From Paracoccaceae bacterium (lineage in GTDB: Bacteria > Pseudomonadota > Alphaproteobacteria > Rhodobacterales > Rhodobacteraceae), in assembly GCA_002402045.2 (NCBI GenBank), contig NVUX02000108.1, forward strand, positions 38,005-102,004: a stretch of 64,000 bases of DNA, given 5' to 3'. The notes beneath the pieces are model-generated. The model searched no databases and had not been told where the DNA came from. It saw nothing but the letters and a program-made list of their open reading frames with translations. Both the position numbers and the translations under genes were made by a program. The stretch's first letter is position 1. The number at the start of each line of letters is the position of its first letter. Below are positions 19,961-29,036 of the stretch, piece after piece.

Positions 19961-20983
19961 ATGAAGAATATCGTTATTTTAGGGGCCAGTGGCTATACTG
20001 GGGCCGAGCTCGTGCGGCTTTTGGCGGGGCATCCGCAAATGCAGATTTCGGCGTTGAGTGCTGATAGAAAAGCGGGCATGGCGTATGGAGATGTGTTCCC
20101 GCATTTGCGCCACCTAAACCTGCCAACGCTGTGCAAGATTGATGAAATCAATTTTGAAGGCGTTGATCTGGTGTTTTGTGCTCTGCCGCATGCCACCTCA
20201 CAGCGTGTGATTAAGGCGTTGCCGCAACATGTTAAAATCGTTGATCTTTCGGCTGATTTTCGCCTTCGGGATGTGGCCGAATATGCCAAATGGTATGGCG
20301 GTGAGCACGCCGCCGTTGAGCTGCAAAAAACCGCTGTTTATGGCCTTACGGAATATTACCGTGATGACATTTACACCGCAAGGCTGGTGGCGGGCACGGG
20401 GTGTAATGCCGCTACGGGCCTTCTGCCATTGCTCCCTCTTTTGGAGGCAAATCTGATAGATCCCGACGAGATCATCATTAACTTGGTTACGGGTGTTTCT
20501 GGCGCGGGCCGTGGCGCCAAAGAGGGGATGCTGCACGCTGAGGTTTCTGAGGGCACGCATGCTTATGCCATCGCCAGCCATCGGCACTTGGGCGAGTTTG
20601 ATCAGGAGTTTTCAAAAATGGCCGGACGGGAGGTAAAGGCGAGCTTTACCCCGCATTTGCTGCCCCAAAACCGCGGCATATTGGCCACTATTTATGTGAA
20701 GGGAGAAGCCGAGGCTCTTCATACTGCTCTTGTGAAAAAATATGCCAATGAGCCATTTATCATTGTGCTTCCTTTTGGGCAGGCTCCGGCAACGCGCCAT
20801 GTAAGAGGCTCAAACTATTGCCATATTGGCGTTGCGGCTGATAGAAAACCGGGCAGGGCGATTGTGTTTTCAGCGCTGGATAATCTCACCAAAGGCTCTT
20901 CGGGGCAGGCATTGCAAAACGCAAACCTGATGCTGGGGCTGGATGAACGCACCGGCCTTGAGATGGCCCCTTTATTTCCGTGA
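19961..20983 (+). CDS. argC: N-acetyl-gamma-glutamyl-phosphate reductase
   Basis: NADPH-dependent reductase of arginine synthesis, 340 residues. The dinucleotide-binding motif is [20 protein letters not shown] at the N-terminus, and the catalytic cysteine is in the [15 protein letters not shown] segment; HRHLGEF and the C-terminal [19 protein letters not shown] are conserved. It starts three bases after murI and is followed by ccmE after 39 bases. The longer form (type 1) is usual in this group. Confidence 0.97.
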   Translation: MKNIVILGASGYTGAELVRLLAGHPQMQISALSADRKAGMAYGDVFPHLRHLNLPTLCKIDEINFEGVDLVFCALPHATSQRVIKALPQHVKIVDLSADFRLRDVAEYAKWYGGEHAAVELQKTAVYGLTEYYRDDIYTARLVAGTGCNAATGLLPLLPLLEANLIDPDEIIINLVTGVSGAGRGAKEGMLHAEVSEGTHAYAIASHRHLGEFDQEFSKMAGREVKASFTPHLLPQNRGILATIYVKGEAEALHTALVKKYANEPFIIVLPFGQAPATRHVRGSNYCHIGVAADRKPGRAIVFSALDNLTKGSSGQALQNANLMLGLDERTGLEMAPLFP

Positions 20984-21022
20984 GAAAAGGACTATTTATA
21001 GCCTAAGCGAAAGGACACTTTT

Positions 21023-21484
21023 ATGGCTGGGTTAAAGAAAAAGCGCCGCATTCAAATGGTTGTGGCCGGGCTAGTGCTCATGGCTTCGGCTGCCGTGCTC
21101 ATGGGCTTTGCCTTTAAAGAGGGGATCGAATTTTTCCGCACGCCTTCGCAAGTTGCAGAAGACATGCCCTTAGCCAGTGAGCGCTTCCGCCTTGGCGGCC
21201 TGATAAAAGAAGGCTCGTGGGAAAAGGGCGACACCCATCGTTTTGTAGTTACTGATATAGAACAAGACATTACGGTTGTTTATAAAGGTATTTTGCCGGA
21301 TCTTTTTGATGAAGGCCAAATGACAATCGCAACGGGAGTTCTGATCAATGACGAGTTTATTGCTTCGGAAGTTTTGGCAAAGCACGATGAAGAATATATC
21401 CCTGCGGAGCTGATTGATGAGCTGCCGCCAGAAATGATTGAAGCGCTGCGAAATCAGGGCGCAACGATCGAGCCTGCGAGCTAA
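21023..21484 (+). CDS. ccmE: Cytochrome c maturation heme chaperone CcmE
   Basis: Periplasmic heme chaperone anchored by one N-terminal helix (about residues 10-30), 153 residues. Heme is carried covalently on His121 in VLAKHDEEYIP, the family signature with the downstream tyrosine. The OB-fold core includes RLGGLIKEGSW and TVVYKGILPDLFDEGQ. It precedes ccmF and ccmH, but the endolysin and holin genes lie between. A purine-rich GAAAGGA ribosome binding site precedes the ATG. Confidence 0.96.
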   Translation: MAGLKKKRRIQMVVAGLVLMASAAVLMGFAFKEGIEFFRTPSQVAEDMPLASERFRLGGLIKEGSWEKGDTHRFVVTDIEQDITVVYKGILPDLFDEGQMTIATGVLINDEFIASEVLAKHDEEYIPAELIDELPPEMIEALRNQGATIEPAS

Positions 21485-21577
21485 CGCAACACCACCGCCC
21501 GCTGCTATCAGGAAATTTTAGCAAATTTTTGTCATCCTTTCGTCAATTTTTCACTAAATTGGCGAGAGGTATTGCTG

Positions 21578-22186
21578 GTGGGCATCGACGAAATTACCGA
21601 AGAGATTATTCGACGTGAAGGCGGATATGTGAATGACCCCGATGATCCGGGCGGGGCAACCAAATTTGGCGTGACCTTGGGCACGATGCAGCGGCTGGGG
21701 CTGGATATTAACAGCGATGGCCGGATTAATAGCCGTGATGTGCGGGCGCTTACACGGGCACAAGCGGCAGATATTTTTATGAAGCAATATTTTGAGGTGC
21801 CCAAAATTGGCATGTTGCCTCTGCCTTTGCAGCCCAGTGTTTATGATATGTATGTCAATGCAGGCGGGAATGCGGTGAAAATTTTGCAGCGCATGCTCGG
21901 AGAATTTGGCTTTGAAACACTGGCGGATGGGGCCATTGGGCCAAATACTGCGCGCATGGCGGAGCTGGCATTTGCCGAAGCGCCGACATTTTTGGTGGAT
22001 GCATACGGAATTGCGCGGCGTAATTATTATTACAATCTCGCAGAGGCGCGTCCGAGCCTACGCAAATTTGCGCGGCGGCGGGATGGTGGCAAAGGGGGCT
22101 GGATAGCCCGCGCCGAAGAATTTATTTCATCAAAGTTTCATCTTTCTGCCGCTGAACACGCGGCGCGCGTCAGGAGTTGGGCATGA
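21578..22186 (+). CDS. GH108 N-acetylmuramidase (holin-associated endolysin)
   Basis: Predicted peptidoglycan-cleaving lysozyme of 202 residues, no signal peptide. The catalytic region is at the N-terminus: REGGYVNDPDDPGGATKFGV with Glu14 as the acid of glycoside hydrolase family 108, followed by an EF-hand-like loop DINSDGRINSRD (residues 43-54). The C-terminal part has the peptidoglycan-binding-like GFETLADGAIGPNTARMAEL. GTG 21578 is chosen over TTG 21572 because GAGAGG is eight bases upstream. Its TGA overlaps the holin ATG. Endolysin plus 3TM holin is the arrangement used for release of Rhodobacter gene-transfer agent particles. Confidence 0.88.
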   Translation: MGIDEITEEIIRREGGYVNDPDDPGGATKFGVTLGTMQRLGLDINSDGRINSRDVRALTRAQAADIFMKQYFEVPKIGMLPLPLQPSVYDMYVNAGGNAVKILQRMLGEFGFETLADGAIGPNTARMAELAFAEAPTFLVDAYGIARRNYYYNLAEARPSLRKFARRRDGGKGGWIARAEEFISSKFHLSAAEHAARVRSWA

Positions 22187-22656
22187 GCATTTTTGGGTTA
22201 GGCCGTGCTGCGCGGGGCGTGGGGCAGGCGGTGGCCGAGGTTTCGGAAGTATTTACCATTAATAAAACCAAAGCAGAGATGGCGGCGCAGGCGCGATATC
22301 AGGCGGCATTGGCGCAGGCTGGTGCCGAATTTAGGCAAAAACCGCTGGGCTGGTTTGACCGTTTTGTAAATAGTATTAATCGCCTACCGCGACCCATTAT
22401 GGCGCTCTCGACCGTTGGCCTCTTTGCCTATGCAATGAATGATCCAGATGGATTTTCTGTGCGAATGCAAGGGCTTGCTTATATTCCAGAGCCGCTTTGG
22501 TGGCTGCTTGGCGCCGTCGTTTCGTTTTATTTTGGCGCACGAGAGCTCAATTATTTTCGCGGTTACCGTGCAAACGTGCCGGCCGGGCCAATAGCAACGC
22601 CCGCACCCGAAAACGAAAATGCAGCGTTGGCCGCTTGGCAAGCATCCAGCGGCTAG
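22183..22656 (+). CDS. Holin family protein (GTA_holin_3TM type)
   Basis: A 157-residue membrane protein coupled to the endolysin by an ATGA overlap. The first 45 residues form an amphipathic helix with the run KAEMAAQARYQAALAQAGAE; two or three hydrophobic segments follow (about 65-85 and 100-125) with RLPRPIMALSTVGLFAYAM and PLWWLLGAVVSFYFGARE. The layout matches the holin family first named for gene-transfer agents. Holins time lysis by opening pores that let endolysins reach the wall. The tail is Ala/Pro-rich and probably cytoplasmic. Confidence 0.85.
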   Translation: MSIFGLGRAARGVGQAVAEVSEVFTINKTKAEMAAQARYQAALAQAGAEFRQKPLGWFDRFVNSINRLPRPIMALSTVGLFAYAMNDPDGFSVRMQGLAYIPEPLWWLLGAVVSFYFGARELNYFRGYRANVPAGPIATPAPENENAALAAWQASSG

Positions 22657-22701
22657 TGCGTCGCATCGGCGCGATCACATAATTGCAATTTGAACCTTTG
22701 T

Positions 22702-22729
22702 CTGCCTCGCGTATGATAGCGCGAGGCAG
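22702..22729. terminator. Perfect 10-base hairpin between the holin gene and ccmF
   Basis: CTGCCTCGCG-N8-CGCGAGGCAG lies 46 bases after the holin stop and 19 bases before ccmF. The following CCTTT is a poor T-run, so it may be a weak terminator, an attenuator or a leader structure of ccmF. Confidence 0.5.
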
Positions 22730-22747
22730 CCTTTAAGGATTCGGAAA

Positions 22748-24727
22748 ATGTTTGTAGAACTCGGCCAATACGCCCTTATTCTCGCGTTTGTTTTTGCGAT
22801 TGTTCAAGCCATTATTCCGATGATTGGCGCGCAAAAGGGCTGGAATAACTGGATGGTCATCGCGGTGCCAACGGCGCAAATTCAGTTTATCCTGCTTATT
22901 GGCTCGTTTGCGGCGCTGACCTATGCCTTTGTTGTGTCTGATTTTTCGGTGCAACTGGTGGCCAATAATTCCCACTCCGATAAGCCAATGCTTTATAAAG
23001 TCACCGGGGTTTGGGCCAATCACGAGGGCTCTATGCTGCTGTGGAACCTGATTTTGGCGATATTTGGCGCGGCGGTTGCGACTTTTGGCAATAATCTTCC
23101 GCCAGAATTGCGGGCGCGGGTTTTATCTGTTCAGGCGATGATCGGCGTGGCCTTCCTTGCCTTTCTTATCTTCACCTCCAACCCGTTTTTGCGGCTGGAT
23201 ATTCCACCGATTAACGGAAATGGCCTTAATCCGCTGTTGCAAGATCCGGGTCTCGCCTTCCATCCGCCCTTTCTTTATCTCGGCTATGTTGGCCTTTCTA
23301 TGGCGTTTAGCTTTGCGATTGCGGCCCTGATTGAGGGCAAAGTTGATGCCGCTTGGGCGCGCTGGGTGCGCCCTTGGACGCTGGCAGCATGGGTTTTCCT
23401 TACAATTGGCATCGCGCTTGGCAGCTGGTGGGCATATTATGAGCTGGGGTGGGGCGGCTATTGGTTCTGGGATCCGGTCGAGAATTCGTCCTTCATGCCG
23501 TGGCTCGCCGCTACAGCGTTGCTGCACTCTGCCATCGTGGTTGAAAAGCGCGACACGCTCAAGGCCTGGACCGTATTGCTGGCGATCATTGCGTTTTCTT
23601 TCTCGCTCATCGGCACCTTTCTTGTGCGCTCAGGCATTTTAACCTCAGTTCATGCCTTTGCCACAGATCCCGCACGGGGGACCTTTGTGCTTGGCATTCT
23701 TGCGGTTGCAATTGGCGGTGCGTTAACCTTGTATGCCTTCCGCGCCAATACACTAAAATCCCACGCGGTGTTTTCGACATTTTCGCGCGAGAGCGGGCTG
23801 GTTTTGAACAATCTGTTGCTGAGCGTTGCGGCGGCTGTGGTGCTTGTGGGCACCCTTTGGCCACTGGTCATAGAGTTCACCACCGGCGATAAAATCTCTG
23901 TAGGCGCACCGTTTTTTGATATGGCGTTTACGCCCTTTATGGTGGTCTTGGCCATGGCGCTGCCCATTGGTGCAATCTTGCCTTGGAAGCGCGCCAAGCT
24001 TGGGAATTCAATGAAGCCGCTTTGGGGTATGATGGCGCTATCGGTGGCTTTGGGCACCTATGTCTGGGCCACACAAACCGGCGGGCGCATGCTGGCCCCC
24101 ATTGGGCTTACGCTTGCCTCTTGGATCATCCTTGGGGCCGTGGCCGATTTTGCCAACCGCAGCCGATTTGGGCAAATCCCGTTGAGGGATTCCATGCGCC
24201 GCCTGCGCAATTTGCCCCGCTCTGATTGGGGCAAGGTTTTGGCGCATAGTGGCCTCGGGATGATTATATTTGGTATTTCAGCGGTAACCGCATGGGAAAC
24301 CGAAGATATTCGCACCACCCAATTTGGCGAGCGCTATGAGCTGAGCGGATACTACTTTACCCTCAACAAGGTCGAAAACCTTGAGGGGCCGAATTATGAT
24401 ATTGTGCGCGCTGAAATTTTGGTGGAAGACGGCAGCAAAAGCTGGCTGATGTATCCTGAAAAACGGAACTTTATTGTGCAGCGCATGCCCACCACCGAAG
24501 CGGCGATTGATATTAGCCTGACGCGCGATGTGTATATCGCCTTGGGAGACCCGCAGGAGGGCGGCGGATATGCAGTGCGTATTTACATAAAACCGTTTGT
24601 GGACTGGATCTGGATTGGCGCAATGGTGATGGCCCTTGGTGGGCTGACCAGCCTGTTTGATCGGCGCTACCGTGTGGCCGCGCCCTCACGCAAACGCGCA
24701 AAACCCCTTGCAGCCCCGGCGGAGTAA
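22748..24727 (+). CDS. ccmF: Cytochrome c heme lyase subunit CcmF
   Basis: Large membrane subunit (659 residues, about 15 helices) of the system I heme lyase. The WWD heme-handling domain is visible around GSWWAYYELGWGGYWFWDPV, followed by ENSSFMPWLAATALLHS. Conserved histidines include one in WANHEGSMLLWNL. A periplasmic C-terminal domain (about 535-615) precedes the last helix. It starts with AAGGA before the ATG and is followed four bases later by ccmH. Confidence 0.97.
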   Translation: MFVELGQYALILAFVFAIVQAIIPMIGAQKGWNNWMVIAVPTAQIQFILLIGSFAALTYAFVVSDFSVQLVANNSHSDKPMLYKVTGVWANHEGSMLLWNLILAIFGAAVATFGNNLPPELRARVLSVQAMIGVAFLAFLIFTSNPFLRLDIPPINGNGLNPLLQDPGLAFHPPFLYLGYVGLSMAFSFAIAALIEGKVDAAWARWVRPWTLAAWVFLTIGIALGSWWAYYELGWGGYWFWDPVENSSFMPWLAATALLHSAIVVEKRDTLKAWTVLLAIIAFSFSLIGTFLVRSGILTSVHAFATDPARGTFVLGILAVAIGGALTLYAFRANTLKSHAVFSTFSRESGLVLNNLLLSVAAAVVLVGTLWPLVIEFTTGDKISVGAPFFDMAFTPFMVVLAMALPIGAILPWKRAKLGNSMKPLWGMMALSVALGTYVWATQTGGRMLAPIGLTLASWIILGAVADFANRSRFGQIPLRDSMRRLRNLPRSDWGKVLAHSGLGMIIFGISAVTAWETEDIRTTQFGERYELSGYYFTLNKVENLEGPNYDIVRAEILVEDGSKSWLMYPEKRNFIVQRMPTTEAAIDISLTRDVYIALGDPQEGGGYAVRIYIKPFVDWIWIGAMVMALGGLTSLFDRRYRVAAPSRKRAKPLAAPAE

Positions 24728-24731
24728 CCCC

Positions 24732-25175
24732 ATGCGATATCTTTTGTTTATTTTAATGTTGGCCAGCCCCGCGATGGCGGTTGAGCCTTCTGAAATGCTG
24801 GCTGACCCGGTTCTGGAAGCCCGCGCGCGGGTTATTTCAAAGGGGCTGCGCTGTGTCGTTTGCCAAAATGAAAATATAGACGACTCCAACGCCGGTATCG
24901 CGGCAGACCTGCGGGTGCTGGTGCGGGAGCGGCTCACCTTAGGCGATACAGACGAGGAAACCATGCAATATGTCGTAGACCGCTACGGCGAATACGTGCT
25001 GCTGAAGCCCACGTTTTTTGGCAGTAATATGATCCTGTGGCTCATGGGCCCGTTTTTGCTTTTGGCTGGTGGCTTTGGCGCCATAGTGTTTATTCGTGGG
25101 CGCGGAAAGCAGCGCCCCGAAGAGGGGCTGGATGCCGATGAGCAAGAAAAATTAGCAAGATTGCTACGGGATTAA
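24732..25175 (+). CDS. ccmH: Cytochrome c maturation thiol-disulfide protein CcmH
   Basis: Periplasmic membrane-anchored protein of 147 residues, reducing apocytochrome c thiols together with CcmG and CcmF. A signal sequence ends in MAVEPSEM; the redox pair is Cys41-Val-Val-Cys44 in LRCVVCQNENIDDSNA, the family signature. One transmembrane helix lies at about 98-120, followed by a charged tail. The start is the ATG at 24732, four bases after ccmF. It is the short CcmH (CcmL) type, lacking the TPR part (CcmI) of the Escherichia coli fusion. A terminator follows. Confidence 0.95.
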   Translation: MRYLLFILMLASPAMAVEPSEMLADPVLEARARVISKGLRCVVCQNENIDDSNAGIAADLRVLVRERLTLGDTDEETMQYVVDRYGEYVLLKPTFFGSNMILWLMGPFLLLAGGFGAIVFIRGRGKQRPEEGLDADEQEKLARLLRD

Positions 25176-25193
25176 CCCCACGTTCGGGGTTTT
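25174..25193 (+). terminator. Rho-independent terminator of ccmF-ccmH
   Basis: AACCCC-N6-GGGGTT with a four-T end overlaps the ccmH stop codon; a short stem but well placed. Confidence 0.7.
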
Positions 25194-25250
25194 ACTCTCG
25201 AGGAATTACGCATAGGCTTACTCAAAAGTCAGCCATATATGGGGAGCGCT

Positions 25251-26027
25251 ATGCAATACGAAACTATCCTTTATGAGGCCACAGATGATGTGGTTAAAAT
25301 TACGCTAAACCGGCCGCAGGTGATGAACGGGCTAAACGCGCAAATGCGGATAGACCTGTTGCACGCGGTAAAGCACGCGCCGCTTGATGGGCGGGTGGTT
25401 GTATTTACCGGCGCCGGGCGCGGATTTTGCTCGGGGCAAGACCTTGGCGATCGGGTGAATGCTGGCGATGTAGACATGGAGCGCACGCTTCTGGAAGAAT
25501 ATGAGCCGCTGCTCAAAGCGATTTATGAGTGCCCGATTCCGACGATTGCGGCAATAAACGGGCCGGCTGCCGGTGCAGGGGCTAACCTTGCGCTAGCGGC
25601 AGACGTGGTTATTGCCACACAATCGGCATATTTCATTCAGGCATTCGCCCGAATTGGCTTGCTACCAGATGCCGGCGGCACCTATTGGCTGCCGCGCCAA
25701 ATGGGTTTTGCCAAAGCCATGGGCGCCGCACTTTTTGCTGATAAAATCAGTGCTGACCAAGCCGCCGATTGGGGGATGATCTGGGAATCTGTGCCAGATG
25801 ACGCCTTTGCCGCCACGATAGATGCGCGCGCTGCAAAACTGGCCAAAGGCCCCACCAAAGCCTATGAATATATCAAGCAAGCCATGCGCGCGAGCTTTGA
25901 TAACTCCTTGGATGAGCAACTGGCGCTGGAGGCCAAGCTGCAAGGCAAAGCGGGCAGAACCCGTGATTTCACTGAAGGCGTAATGGCCTTTATGGAAAAA
26001 CGCCCCCCCAAATACGAAGGCCGGTAG
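25251..26027 (+). CDS. PaaG-like enoyl-CoA hydratase/isomerase
   Basis: A crotonase-family enzyme of 258 residues closest in pattern to PaaG, the ring-1,2-epoxyphenylacetyl-CoA isomerase. Visible features: oxyanion-hole loops GFCSGQDLGDR and NGPAAGAGANLALAADV, and the acidic residue in ARIGLLPDAGGTYWLPR used by the isomerase subgroup. The start ATG 25251 has GGGGAG just upstream; an in-frame ATG four codons earlier is less well placed. No other phenylacetate gene is nearby, so it could equally be a general enoyl-CoA isomerase. It is one base from glnE. Confidence 0.82.
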   Translation: MQYETILYEATDDVVKITLNRPQVMNGLNAQMRIDLLHAVKHAPLDGRVVVFTGAGRGFCSGQDLGDRVNAGDVDMERTLLEEYEPLLKAIYECPIPTIAAINGPAAGAGANLALAADVVIATQSAYFIQAFARIGLLPDAGGTYWLPRQMGFAKAMGAALFADKISADQAADWGMIWESVPDDAFAATIDARAAKLAKGPTKAYEYIKQAMRASFDNSLDEQLALEAKLQGKAGRTRDFTEGVMAFMEKRPPKYEGR

Positions 26028-26028
26028 A

Positions 26029-28788
26029 ATGCGCCTTAATCAGGCGCAAATGGCGCCCAAACCTTTTGACGCCGTTCGCGGGGCCGAAGCGCGGGCATTG
26101 TTTGCGGGGCAGCCGGAGGGGCTGCTTGACCTGATTGAGGGTGTGGCGGGGAGCAGTGCGTATTTGAGCGCCTCTATCCAGCGGGAATTTGAGTGGTTGG
26201 CGCGTATTTCAAGCCAGCCAATTGACGACGCCTTTAACGCGTTGCTTGATTTTGAAGCCACAAGTTTTCAGGCGCTTTCAGACAGCCTCCGCATTGCCAA
26301 AAGGCGCGGGGCCTTGCTGATTGCGCTGGCGGATGTCGGCGGGCTTTGGACGCTTGAGCCGGTGACTTCTGCGCTCACGCGGCTTGCTGAAGCGGCGGTA
26401 AAAACGGGCTTGCAGTTTTTAGTAGACGCCGAGGCGGCCCGGGGAAAGCTGAGCGCTGACCCAAAAGAGGCGGCGGGAATGTTTGCGCTCGCCATGGGGA
26501 AAATGGGCGCGTATGAGCTGAATTATTCCTCCGATATTGACTTGATAATACTGTTTGACGAAACCCGCCACCCGCCAGAAATCTGGGGTGAATTGCGGGC
26601 CGTGTTTATCCGCATCACCAAGCGCCTCATTAAGCTTTTGAGTGAAAACACCGCACAAGGCTATGTCTTTCGAACAGACCTTCGCTTGCGCCCAGATGCG
26701 TCTGTTACGCCGGTTTGCATTGCCACCGAACCTGCCGAAAACTATTATGAAAGCCTAGGGCGCACATGGGAGCGGGCGGCGTTTATTAAGGCGCGGACAT
26801 GTGCCGGGGCCATTGGCGCAGGCGAGGCCTTTTTGCAGCGGCTGGAGCCGTTTATCTGGCGACGTTTTTTGGATTATGCCGCCATTGAAGACGCCCACGA
26901 TATGCGCCTGCGTATCAGGGAGCATAAGAGGTTGCACGGGCCGCTGATGGCGGCAGGGCATGATATGAAACTGGGGCAGGGGGGCATTCGCGAGATCGAA
27001 TTTTTCGCCCAGACCCAACAGATTATTCTTGGTGGCAAAGACCGTGGCTTGCGAATGCGCGGCACGGTGGATGCGCTAAATGCGCTGGCAGGCAAGGGCT
27101 TTGTGCCAAAGTCTGTGGCGCAGGATTTGGCTAAAGCCTACTATGCGCACCGTACATTGGAGCACCGCATTCAGATGTTGGATGATGCCCAAACCCACAA
27201 AATTCCGGTGGACAATGAAAAACGGCGACAGTTGGCTATGCTGTGTGGCTTTGAAACACTCACGGAATTTGAGGCCGATACCGAGGCGCGGCTAGAGAGC
27301 GTTCATCAAATTATTGAGGCCTTTTTTAACGATGGGCCAGAAGCCGAAATTGCGGACGTTTCGTGGCGCGCGCCTGAGCGTGCTGCCGAGATAACCCAAA
27401 GATGGCAAACCTATCCGGCGCTGCGCTCTACGCGGGGGCAGCGGATATTTAACCAGCTAAAGCCCCAGATCCTCGCCAGCCTTTGCAGGGCGCAAAACCC
27501 AGACGAGGCGCTCATCCAGTTTGACAATTTTTTGCGCGGGCTGCCTGCCGGTGTGCAAGTGTTTTCCCTATTTAGGGCCAACCCGGACTTGCTCGAAATG
27601 TTGATAGACATTTGCACGATGGCCCCTGATTTGGCGCGCTACCTTGGCCGCAATCCGCGCGTATTAGAGGCCGTTATTTCTGCCGAATTCTTTAAGCAAC
27701 TGCCCCCGTTGAGCACATTAAAAGCCGAGCTTTTGGATGAGCTGAGCCACTGCACAGACTATGAGCAACACCTTGATGCAACCCGCATATGGGCCCAGGA
27801 GCAGCGTTTTAGGGTTGGCGTGCACCTTTTGCGGGGCATTGCTGGCGCAGAGGAAACCGCGAGGGCGTATTCCAACATTGCAGAAGCCTGCGTGGCCGGA
27901 TTATTTGATGTTGTGGCGCAGAATTTCAGCCTGCGCCATGGCCCGCCTCCGGGCAAAGGCGCAGCGGTCGTCGCCATGGGAAAACTGGGTTCACGAGAGA
28001 TGACGGTGTCTTCTGATCTTGATTTGATTGTGGTTTATGACCCAGATGGCGCTACGGACTCCAATGGCGATCGGCCCTTGGCCGTGCAAACCTATTATGC
28101 GCGTTTCACCCAGGCTTTGGTATCGGCGCTTACGGTTTCCACGTCCAAAGGCGGGCTTTATGACGTGGATATGCGGCTTCGGCCATCTGGCCGCCAAGGG
28201 CCGGTCGCGACATCGCTAAGCGCGTTTGAGCACTACCAACACTCAGAGGCATGGGTGTGGGAGCACATGGCACTCCTGCGCAGCCGCGTGGTGGCTGGGC
28301 CGGTGGCCCGCGCTTTGCAGGCCGTTATTCAAAATGTGCTATCCTCGCCGCAAGACAAAGCTAAAGTGCTGACAAACCTGCAAGAAATGCGTGTCCGGCT
28401 GGCAGATGCCAAGGCGAATACCAGCGTTTGGGATGTGAAAAACGGCGCGGGAGGGCTAATGGATATTGAGCTGCTATTGCAAGCTGGCGGGCTAATATTT
28501 GGGGCAAAACCGGGGTTGCAAACCAGTGAACTCGCTGTGTCAGGCTGGTTTTCAAAGCAAGAGACTGCGCGCATCGTGCAGGTATTGAGCCTTTACCAAA
28601 AAGTGCAACAGGTTAGTCGCCTCGCGGTGCAGGGCGTATTTGACCCAGCTAAATCAGGCGTCGGTGCGACGCAGGTTTTGGCGCGCACCTGCGGCTATAA
28701 AAACATTTCAGAGCTTGAAAACGCGCTTGACGAGATGCGCGTAGAGATGGCAAGTTTTGTAGCGAAAAAACTGGAAGAGACAGCATGA
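26029..28788 (+). CDS. glnE: Glutamine synthetase adenylyltransferase/deadenylase
   Basis: Bifunctional enzyme (919 residues) that adenylylates and deadenylylates glutamine synthetase in response to PII. It has two nucleotidyltransferase domains with their acidic metal-binding motifs: YSSDIDLIILFD in the N-terminal deadenylase half and VSSDLDLIVVYD in the C-terminal adenylylating half, each preceded by the GKMG/GKLG glycine motif. DMRLRPSGRQGP is a further signature. It starts one base after the PaaG-like stop and overlaps the next gene by four bases (ATGA). Confidence 0.96.
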   Translation: MRLNQAQMAPKPFDAVRGAEARALFAGQPEGLLDLIEGVAGSSAYLSASIQREFEWLARISSQPIDDAFNALLDFEATSFQALSDSLRIAKRRGALLIALADVGGLWTLEPVTSALTRLAEAAVKTGLQFLVDAEAARGKLSADPKEAAGMFALAMGKMGAYELNYSSDIDLIILFDETRHPPEIWGELRAVFIRITKRLIKLLSENTAQGYVFRTDLRLRPDASVTPVCIATEPAENYYESLGRTWERAAFIKARTCAGAIGAGEAFLQRLEPFIWRRFLDYAAIEDAHDMRLRIREHKRLHGPLMAAGHDMKLGQGGIREIEFFAQTQQIILGGKDRGLRMRGTVDALNALAGKGFVPKSVAQDLAKAYYAHRTLEHRIQMLDDAQTHKIPVDNEKRRQLAMLCGFETLTEFEADTEARLESVHQIIEAFFNDGPEAEIADVSWRAPERAAEITQRWQTYPALRSTRGQRIFNQLKPQILASLCRAQNPDEALIQFDNFLRGLPAGVQVFSLFRANPDLLEMLIDICTMAPDLARYLGRNPRVLEAVISAEFFKQLPPLSTLKAELLDELSHCTDYEQHLDATRIWAQEQRFRVGVHLLRGIAGAEETARAYSNIAEACVAGLFDVVAQNFSLRHGPPPGKGAAVVAMGKLGSREMTVSSDLDLIVVYDPDGATDSNGDRPLAVQTYYARFTQALVSALTVSTSKGGLYDVDMRLRPSGRQGPVATSLSAFEHYQHSEAWVWEHMALLRSRVVAGPVARALQAVIQNVLSSPQDKAKVLTNLQEMRVRLADAKANTSVWDVKNGAGGLMDIELLLQAGGLIFGAKPGLQTSELAVSGWFSKQETARIVQVLSLYQKVQQVSRLAVQGVFDPAKSGVGATQVLARTCGYKNISELENALDEMRVEMASFVAKKLEETA

Positions 28789-29036
28789 CCCAAAATGACC
28801 CACGCGGTGTGATAGCGGATTCCTTCAAAATTGAAGGTATTTCAGCACCGGAATGCCGCTCTATATTTCTCGATTGGGCCTTGGAGCCTCGTGATGCTGA
28901 AGAAATGCGGCGCGTGGCAACCGTGCTGGCCGCGCAATATTCAGAATTTCCCGACCACCCGATGACCGCCATATTGCAGGAGGCCACAGTTGAGCTAACC
29001 GCCGCACCAAAACGGCGCGGCGGCAAACGGCGCTAG
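28785..29036 (+). CDS. Small conserved-looking protein downstream of glnE
   Basis: 83 residues, soluble, unknown function. The ATG overlaps the glnE TGA (ATGA), indicating translational coupling. The first half is acidic and predicted helical, around PECRSIFLDWALEPRDAEEM; the last 12 residues are strongly basic (PKRRGGKRR), which could bind nucleic acid. A single cysteine is present. Its stop overlaps the convergent dipeptidase stop by four bases. Confidence 0.65.
   Translation: MTQNDPRGVIADSFKIEGISAPECRSIFLDWALEPRDAEEMRRVATVLAAQYSEFPDHPMTAILQEATVELTAAPKRRGGKRR

Noticed and set aside
21578..22656. Endolysin and holin as part of a prophage
   Set aside because: No integrase, capsid, tail or repressor genes within the window; flanks are ccm genes.
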